Source: JAFMDF01 sp039024375 (GTDB taxonomy: Bacteria > Bacteroidota > Bacteroidia > Chitinophagales > Saprospiraceae). Taken from it: a stretch of 10,701 nt of DNA. The stretch spans positions 1 through 10,701 of the forward strand of contig JBCCQK010000273.1 in NCBI GenBank assembly GCA_039024375.1. Direction: 5' to 3'. Position 1 is the stretch's first letter; each line of letters begins with the position of its first letter. The notes below the pieces were generated by a model. The model ran no database searches, was not told the origin of the DNA, and saw only the letters and a list, made by a program, of their open reading frames with translations. Shown here in pieces: positions 6,392-10,701 of this stretch. Both the position numbers and the translations under genes were made by a program.

Positions 6392-7366
6392 ATGAGTAAA
6401 TGGCTCATCATTTTTGTGGGAATACTGCTACCGATAACCGCAGTCGATGCGCAAACTTGCTGCTCGGGAGGCGTTCCGCTATCGAGTAACTTGGGGCTTC
6501 CTGCCACTAACAAAGGGGCGATTCAGCTAGCCTTGACGTACGATTTAAACGTACTGGAAACCTTAAAGTCGGGCAATCGAACGCTAGAAGATAATTCCAG
6601 AAGCCGTCGAACGCATTCGGGAATTTTTGAAGTGGGCTACGGTATTTCTGAGCGATTTTCGGTGGACGGTTTCTTCTCTTTCGTGCGACAAGAACGGGAA
6701 ATTCGCCAATTTGGCAATACAAATTTCGTAGCCACCAATGGTATCGGTGATGCCGTTATTTTACTAAAGTATAAATTATTCGCTACCGAGGGGAATGAAA
6801 CGGTCTGGGAAGTAGGAGTCGGACCTAAAATCCCTTTGGGCGCAACCGACAAAACCAATAATCAAGGAATTGCACTCAACGCCGATTTACAGCCAGGGAG
6901 TGGTGCGTGGGATGGGGTAGTGTTTACTCAATTTAGCAGGGTATTGAATTTTCGCCCTAGTATGAGTATATTAATGACGAGCACTTACGGACTAAAGGGA
7001 AAAAATAAGTCCTATTTTGGGGTTCAAATCTATCAATTTGGAAACGAATGGCAACTGTCGGCGGGTGTAAGTGATAGGGTTTTATTGGGAAAAATGGTGT
7101 TAGACCCTTCTCTTTTGTTACAATATCGAACCCAACAACCCGACCGAATTGACGGCGAAATATTACCAAGTACAGGTGGGAATTGGCTTTTCTTCAATCC
7201 ATCTGTCGCTTATTGGATTCAGCCCAATTGGTCGTTTAATATTGGTGCAACGTTACCAATCGTATCCAATATTACGGGCGTTCAAGTGACGCCTACTTAT
7301 CGTTTTACAACGGGCTTTTTTTATCGGTTGGGGAATAAATCGCCGCAACCAATTGGTATTTTGTAG
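6392..7366 (+). CDS. Outer-membrane beta-barrel protein (MetA/Phenol_MetA_deg-like transporter)
   Basis: A 324-residue secreted protein. The signal peptide is about residues 1-20, with cleavage at VDA/QT, so the mature chain begins QTCCSGGVPLSSNLGLP with adjacent Cys23-Cys24. The rest is alternating polar and aromatic segments typical of transmembrane beta-strands, such as SGIFEVGYGISERFSVDGFFSF cut by short turns, KSYFGVQIYQF and NPSVAYWIQPNWSFNIGATL. The last strand, TYRFTTGFFYRL, carries the aromatic-rich end expected of barrels, though 11 residues follow it. The layout resembles the loosely defined 'MetA-pathway phenol degradation/transporter' barrels (COG4313-like); this assignment is by pattern and uncertain. 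Cargo cannot be inferred. The vicinal cysteines could bind metal or form a disulfide. A palindrome precedes the gene, and the next gene is a DUF3179 lipoprotein 213 bp downstream. Confidence 0.75.
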   Translation: MSKWLIIFVGILLPITAVDAQTCCSGGVPLSSNLGLPATNKGAIQLALTYDLNVLETLKSGNRTLEDNSRSRRTHSGIFEVGYGISERFSVDGFFSFVRQEREIRQFGNTNFVATNGIGDAVILLKYKLFATEGNETVWEVGVGPKIPLGATDKTNNQGIALNADLQPGSGAWDGVVFTQFSRVLNFRPSMSILMTSTYGLKGKNKSYFGVQIYQFGNEWQLSAGVSDRVLLGKMVLDPSLLLQYRTQQPDRIDGEILPSTGGNWLFFNPSVAYWIQPNWSFNIGATLPIVSNITGVQVTPTYRFTTGFFYRLGNKSPQPIGIL

Positions 7367-7446
7367 CACTTTCTACGGTAATGGCTCTGCTACGTTAGTT
7401 AGGGAATATAATACGGTGAAAAATGTGGGGAGGCCACACTCTATGA

Positions 7447-7520
7447 ATTTGTCACAACTCAGAGAGTTATGTTACGGTTGAGCTGATTTGTCACAACTCA
7501 GAGAGTTATGTTACAGTTGA
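7447..7520 (+). repeat. Two-copy 35-bp direct repeat upstream of the DUF3179 gene
   Basis: The copies 7447-7481 and 7486-7520 match at 34 of 35 positions (G7476 versus A7515) and are separated by GCTG, a period of 39 bp. Each copy contains AACTC-AGA-GAGTT, a 5-bp stem with a 3-nt loop. Flanking GTCACA and TGTTAC extend the dyad with one mismatch and a small bulge. The array ends 59 bp before the DUF3179 start codon. Two near-identical dyads about four helical turns apart look like tandem regulator sites, but a recent local duplication without function is possible. Confidence 0.8.
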
Positions 7521-7541
7521 CAATAGCACTTTTGAATTTGA

Positions 7542-7560
7542 AATTTTACATTTTGACTTT
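7542..7560 (+). repeat. Dispersed intergenic repeat, copy C
   Basis: An exact second occurrence of the 19-mer found at 3840-3858. Here it lies 19 bp before the DUF3179 start codon, on the coding strand, whereas copy A is in the opposite sense to its nearest downstream gene. That argues against a fixed role in translation initiation. Confidence 0.6.
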
Positions 7561-7579
7561 ACTTTAAACCTTCTACTCT

Positions 7580-8668
7580 ATGAAAAATTGGTCCTTGCTT
7601 TTTTTACCTTTATTGGTCTTTGGTCTATCCAATTGCGGCGATAATTCTACAATGACGACGACTATTTCGGGAAGCGGCTCCAATTCGGACGCCGAATGGT
7701 TAATTCCCGCAAACGAAGTGCGCGATGGTGGCCCCGGTAAAGACGGAATTCCAGCCGTCAACAACCCCAATTTCAGTCCAGTTGCGGAAATTGATTTTTT
7801 AAGCAGCGATGACTTGGTCATCGTAGTCAAGTCCAACGAAGAGGTTCGGGCCTATCCGCATCCTATTTTGGATTGGCACGAAATAGCCAATGATGAATTG
7901 GCTGACGGCACGAGTTTAAGTTTGACTTATTGCCCTTTGACGGGAACAGCTATCGGTTGGAATAGTAATCTGAACGGCGTGAAAACCACTTTTGGGGTTT
8001 CTGGGTTACTCTACAATTCTAACTTAATTCCCTATGACCGGGCTACGGATAGCTATTGGTCGCAGATGGAACATAAATGCGTGAAAGGAGAACTAGCAGG
8101 GGAGGAGATTGAGACGATTCATCTGGTGGAAATGCCGTACAGTTTACTACAAGTTATGTACCCCGAAGCAATAGTCATGAATACCGAAACGGGCTTCAGC
8201 CGAGACTATCAACGCTATCCTTACGGTGATTATCGAACGAACCATCAAAACATTATTTTTCCCGTCGGTAATCGAGACGAGCGATTACCCAGTAAGGAAC
8301 GAGTATTAGGCGTATCTATTTTTGGCCAAGCAATTACCTACCGATTTGATGCTTTTGCAAACGAGGAAGTCAACGTCGTTCAAAATCGCTTTGTTGGAAC
8401 GGATTTGGTAGTGGTTGGAAGTAAAGACAAAAATTTTCTGACCGCTTATGGAAGGACGCTAGAAGACGGCACCACACTCCAATTTGAAGCCGTTCAAAAC
8501 GAACTGCCTATTGTTATGCGAGATAACGAGGGGAACGAATGGGATATGTTTGGTCACGCTGTGAAGGGGCCTAGGGCAGGCGAGCAACTTCCCGAAGTGC
8601 TGAACTATATCGGCTATTGGTTTTCGTGGGCCGCCTTTAATGAAGGTTTAGAAATTCACGAAGAATGA
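7580..8668 (+). CDS. DUF3179 domain lipoprotein
   Basis: A 362-residue lipoprotein. The signal MKNWSLLFLPLLVFGLSNC ends in the lipobox LSNC (Cys19) and is followed by a Ser/Thr/Gly-rich linker (about 20-38). The rest is one DUF3179 domain. The start is WLIPANEVRDGGPGKDGIPAV (40-60, less its ends), then AYPHPILDWHEIAND (91-105), the hallmark YCPLTGTAIGW (117-127, Cys118), FGVSGLLYNSNLIPYDR (138-154) and SYWSQM (158-163). The C-terminal block has WDMFGHAVKGPRAGEQL (321-337) and YWFSWAAF (346-353). All blocks are present in the usual order, so the gene looks intact. The family has no established biochemical role that I know of; the invariant Cys and His residues suggest a metal or redox site, which is inference. 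The ATG at 7580 gives the signal peptide directly. A tandem 35-bp repeat lies upstream. Confidence 0.92.
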   Translation: MKNWSLLFLPLLVFGLSNCGDNSTMTTTISGSGSNSDAEWLIPANEVRDGGPGKDGIPAVNNPNFSPVAEIDFLSSDDLVIVVKSNEEVRAYPHPILDWHEIANDELADGTSLSLTYCPLTGTAIGWNSNLNGVKTTFGVSGLLYNSNLIPYDRATDSYWSQMEHKCVKGELAGEEIETIHLVEMPYSLLQVMYPEAIVMNTETGFSRDYQRYPYGDYRTNHQNIIFPVGNRDERLPSKERVLGVSIFGQAITYRFDAFANEEVNVVQNRFVGTDLVVVGSKDKNFLTAYGRTLEDGTTLQFEAVQNELPIVMRDNEGNEWDMFGHAVKGPRAGEQLPEVLNYIGYWFSWAAFNEGLEIHEE

Positions 8669-8730
8669 GTAGGGGAGTGCTCTTTTCGGATGACTGCTTC
8701 ATGTTCTACTAAATTTTAACGTTAATTGCC

Positions 8731-8760
8731 TTGTGTTCCCTTGGCGGTTGTGTATATTTG
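8731..8760 (+). promoter_or_regulatory. Bacteroidota-type promoter for the M23 peptidase gene
   Basis: TTG (8731-8733) is followed after exactly 19 bp by TATATTTG (8753-8760), a full match to the TTG-N19-TAnnTTTG consensus of the Bacteroidota primary sigma factor. The predicted start of transcription is near 8767, giving a leader of about 70 nt before the GTG at 8839. A 10-bp palindrome TTAACGTTAA (8716-8725) lies just upstream of the -33 element, where an activator could bind. Confidence 0.7.
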
Positions 8761-8765
8761 CCAGC

Positions 8766-8779
8766 GTTCGATTTCGAAC
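8766..8779. promoter_or_regulatory. Palindrome over the predicted transcript start
   Basis: GTTCGA-TT-TCGAAC is a perfect 6+2+6 inverted repeat, starting 6 bp after the -7 element. A dimeric repressor bound here would block initiation. Its position beside a consensus promoter is the main support; the bases alone could arise by chance. Confidence 0.5.
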
Positions 8780-8792
8780 AAGTTAAGATAAG

Positions 8793-8822
8793 CACTGCAA
8801 ATCGTTTTTATCAGTGATTTGC
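8793..8822 (+). promoter_or_regulatory. Leader with two mutually exclusive hairpins before the M23 gene
   Basis: GCAAATC (8797-8803) pairs perfectly with GATTTGC (8816-8822) around a 12-nt loop. Alternatively CACTG (8793-8797) pairs with CAGTG (8812-8816). The two stems share G8797 and G8816, so only one can form. The longer stem ends 16 nt before the GTG start and could limit ribosome access. No known riboswitch class is recognised. Confidence 0.4.
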
Positions 8823-8838
8823 CTATACCTAATTTACA

Positions 8839-10146
8839 GTGAAGAAGAAGACAAACCATTTTAAAGTATTTTTTACGATTAGCGCCCTTTTGGTGGGCGC
8901 TGTTTTGTTCAATAGTTTTTTACACGAAGATAAAAAGGAAACGATAATTCGGGCAGCTGAGGTGCCTTCTTTGAGCGCCTTTCCAATTAAAGTACCCGAA
9001 GTTAAGTTTGGTTTCGCCCTCGATACTTTTCACGTTTTTCGAGATACCATCCGCAACAATCAATTTTTGGCCGAACTACTACTTCCTCACAAGGTCAATT
9101 ACCAAGACATCGACCAATTAGCCAAAAACGTGCAGGATACTTTTTCGGTCACTAAACTTCGTGCCGATAAGGAATATACCATTTTGAGTAAGGATACGGC
9201 GTCGGGCGCCGATTATTTTATTTACGAACCCGATGTCTATTCCTACGTGGTCTATGATTTGAAAAACGATTTGGACGCTAGTGTGTATTATAGAGAAAAA
9301 GAGACCACGGTAAAAGAGGCGGCAGGTACAATTGAGTCCTCTCTTTGGGTAACCATGCAACGCAACGGTTATCCCATTGATTTAATCGACAAAATGGAAG
9401 GAGTGCTGCAATGGTCTTTGGATTTCTATCATATTCAAAACGGCGATAAATTTAAGCTGATTTACGAAGAAAACACCATCGACGGCAAATATGCGGGCAT
9501 TGGAAAGGTCTTAGGAGCTTATTTTAAAAATTATGACAACGAATACTACGGTATTTATTTCGAGTCGGATAAGTTGAAAGGGTACTACGACGAAGAGGGA
9601 AGGCCGATGAAAAGCCCTTTTCTGAAATCGCCCGTTAAATATTCTCGTATTTCTTCAAGTTTTAACTTACGAAGATTTCACCCCGTTTTAAAGCGAGTCA
9701 AACCACACCTTGGAACAGATTACGCCGCTGCCCGAGGAACGCCCATTATGTCAGTAGGCAATGGGGTAGTGGAACGTGCGGGTTACACCCGAGGCAACGG
9801 CAACTACGTCAAAATCAAGCACGATAAAACCTACGCTACCCAATATCTCCACATGAGTAAATTCGCCAAAGGGATTCGCAGTGGAGTACAAGTGAAACAG
9901 GGGCAAGTTATCGGTTACGTCGGTTCGACGGGACTAGCAACGGGCCCTCACGTTTGTTTTCGTTTTTGGAAAAATGGCCGTCAGGTCAATCACTTGCGAT
10001 TAAAATTGCCTAATCCAGAACCGATGCCCGATGCGTTAAAACCGCTCTATTTCCCGATTAGAGATGAAATGGTGACGGCTTTAGGGAAAATTGAGTATCC
10101 AACTGTTCTACCTGTTGAAAAAGCGGAACCCGCAGAGGTGTTATAG
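8839..10146 (+). CDS. M23 (LytM-type) peptidoglycan endopeptidase, Csd3/MepM-like
   Basis: A 435-residue membrane-anchored cell-wall peptidase. Residues 9-28 form one hydrophobic segment (signal anchor). The middle, especially SLWVTMQRNGYPIDL through LDFYHIQNGDKFKLIYEE (168-211), matches the second domain of MepM/Csd3 proteins. The LytM domain spans about 275-390: HLGTDYA gives zinc ligands His290 and Asp294, YLHMS gives His338, and ATGPHVCFRFWKNG gives His371. The usual HxH motif is HVC here, so the third zinc ligand position is Cys373. Family members cleave peptide cross-links in peptidoglycan for growth or shape. The start is GTG at 8839, the first possible codon after an in-frame TAA at 8830-8832; no in-frame ATG follows before residue 173. 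It has its own promoter and terminator, so it is probably transcribed alone. Confidence 0.93.
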   Translation: MKKKTNHFKVFFTISALLVGAVLFNSFLHEDKKETIIRAAEVPSLSAFPIKVPEVKFGFALDTFHVFRDTIRNNQFLAELLLPHKVNYQDIDQLAKNVQDTFSVTKLRADKEYTILSKDTASGADYFIYEPDVYSYVVYDLKNDLDASVYYREKETTVKEAAGTIESSLWVTMQRNGYPIDLIDKMEGVLQWSLDFYHIQNGDKFKLIYEENTIDGKYAGIGKVLGAYFKNYDNEYYGIYFESDKLKGYYDEEGRPMKSPFLKSPVKYSRISSSFNLRRFHPVLKRVKPHLGTDYAAARGTPIMSVGNGVVERAGYTRGNGNYVKIKHDKTYATQYLHMSKFAKGIRSGVQVKQGQVIGYVGSTGLATGPHVCFRFWKNGRQVNHLRLKLPNPEPMPDALKPLYFPIRDEMVTALGKIEYPTVLPVEKAEPAEVL

Positions 10147-10172
10147 CTAATTTGGGTTGCTAGTTTTAGGTT

Positions 10173-10213
10173 GCAACTCCTCATATTATTATTGATAGGG
10201 GAGGGGCTTTTTT
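10173..10213 (+). terminator. Intrinsic terminator after the M23 peptidase gene
   Basis: CTCCTC (10177-10182) pairs with GGGGAG (10198-10203) including one G-U pair. GC (10173-10174) closes with GC (10206-10207) beyond two mismatches. Six T residues (10208-10213) follow at once. The loop is 15 nt and AT-rich, so the stem is modest, but its position 27 bp past the stop and the T-run support termination. Confidence 0.6.
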
Positions 10214-10340
10214 AATTAATTTGCCAAAGAGCAGAATTATAGGTTAATTCGGTGCAAGGGTTGATTTATTTTTAGGTAAGAAGGAAACAGAGGAATCATA
10301 CAGCTGCTTCAAATCGTTAGATTTGGAATAGCTACCTATC

Positions 10341-10371
10341 TTGAATTACAGGTATTAAATTGGTAATTTTG
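10341..10371 (+). promoter_or_regulatory. Probable promoter for the interrupted Rpn-family gene
   Basis: TTG (10341-10343) and TAATTTTG (10364-10371) fit the Bacteroidota consensus with a 20-bp spacer. Transcription would start near 10378, only some 13 nt before the ATG at 10391. The promoter therefore appears intact although the gene carries a stop. Confidence 0.5.
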
Positions 10372-10390
10372 ATAAAAATCAAACTAAAAA

Positions 10391-10701
10391 ATGATAGATT
10401 CGTCAAAAAAACTAATTCGCTTCGATTGGGCCATTAAATCGTTATTACGAGATAAAGCTAATTTCGATGTCTTAGAAGGCTTCCTAGCTGCATTGCTAGA
10501 AGATGAATCTATTCAAATTCTAGAATTATTGGGGTAAGAAGGACAGCAAGCAGATGAAGACGAAAAATTTAATAGAGTAGATATTCTAGTCAAAGACAAT
10601 AAAGACCGACGCATTATCATTGAAGTGCAAACCACCCGAGAATCAGATTATTTAGAACGCTTACTTTTTGGCACCAGTAAGTCCATTGTAGATAATATCA
10701 G
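10391..10701 (+). pseudogene. Rpn/PDDEXK_2-family nuclease-transposase gene, in-frame stop, cut by window edge
   Basis: Translation from ATG 10391 gives MIDSSKKLIRFDWAIKSLLR and then DKANFDVLEGFLAALLEDES, the typical opening of Bacteroidota PD-(D/E)XK 'transposase-family' (Rpn-like) proteins. Codon 49 is TAA (10535-10537). The same frame then continues with clear homology: FNRVDILVKDNKDRRIIIEV with Asp64, then Glu78-Val-Gln80 (the D...ExQ nuclease motif), followed by SDYLERLLFGTSKSIVDNI up to the last base of the window. A single-base change could turn GAA or CAA into TAA. No in-frame ATG follows the stop, so the nuclease core is probably not made unless the stop is read through or is a sequencing error. 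Rpn proteins are DNA endonucleases tied to recombination and mobility. The 3' end lies outside the window. Confidence 0.82.

Noticed and set aside
7424..7438. TGTGG/CCACA hairpin as a terminator for the beta-barrel gene
   Set aside because: Only five base pairs and no T-run follows.
7447..7520. CRISPR-like array
   Set aside because: Only two repeat copies with a 4-bp spacer and no cas genes; this is a tandem direct repeat.
8839..10146. Antisense open frame within the M23 gene (about 9118-9360)
   Set aside because: It is opposite to a strongly supported domain and has no independent start signal or motif.

Overview
The window looks like chromosomal DNA from a member of the Bacteroidota, possibly a Saprospira/Lewinella-type lineage. 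Three things point there: promoters of the form TTG-N19/20-TAnnTTTG, starts that mostly lack a well-placed Shine-Dalgarno sequence, and gene families common in that phylum (a DUF6340-type lipoprotein, a DUF3179 lipoprotein, a Csd3/MepM-like M23 peptidase and a PD-(D/E)XK 'Rpn' transposase-family gene). The assignment is inferred from sequence features only; no rRNA or marker gene is present.

Layout. Positions 1-60 hold the probable tail of an upstream gene with a four-copy 9-nt repeat. At 151-1275 (+) is a ketoacyl-ACP synthase III of the long PA3286 type. It runs tail-to-tail, with overlapping stop codons, into selO (1272-2855, -), a protein AMPylase. Upstream of selO, a long imperfect inverted repeat (2857-2990) fills the gap to an unrecognised zinc-ribbon membrane protein (3003-3794, -). 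A two-gene unit on the minus strand follows: a DUF6340-type lipoprotein (5108-6163) and, 30 bp downstream, an alpha-methylacyl-CoA racemase (3989-5077). The divergent gap 6164-6391 contains a 31-bp near-perfect palindrome just before an outer-membrane beta-barrel gene (6392-7366, +). A tandem 35-bp direct repeat separates that from a DUF3179 lipoprotein (7580-8668, +). A textbook Bacteroidota promoter, a palindrome near the predicted transcript start and a leader able to form alternative hairpins precede a GTG-started M23 peptidase (8839-10146, +), which ends at a terminator. The window closes with an Rpn/PDDEXK_2-family gene carrying an in-frame stop codon and running off the edge.

How the genes relate. 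Most are envelope or lipid genes: ketoacyl synthase, CoA racemase, two lipoproteins, a beta-barrel and a peptidoglycan peptidase. They lie in short units on alternating strands, so I see no single large operon or obvious defence or biosynthetic island. The points most worth a second look are the His-to-Cys change at the third zinc ligand of the M23 peptidase, the regulatory-looking palindromes and repeats, the interrupted transposase-family gene, and the uncharacterised zinc-ribbon membrane protein.

No gene-free stretch exceeds 300 bases. The largest gaps are 10147-10390, 6164-6391, 7367-7579, 3795-3988 and 8669-8838, and their contents are listed.
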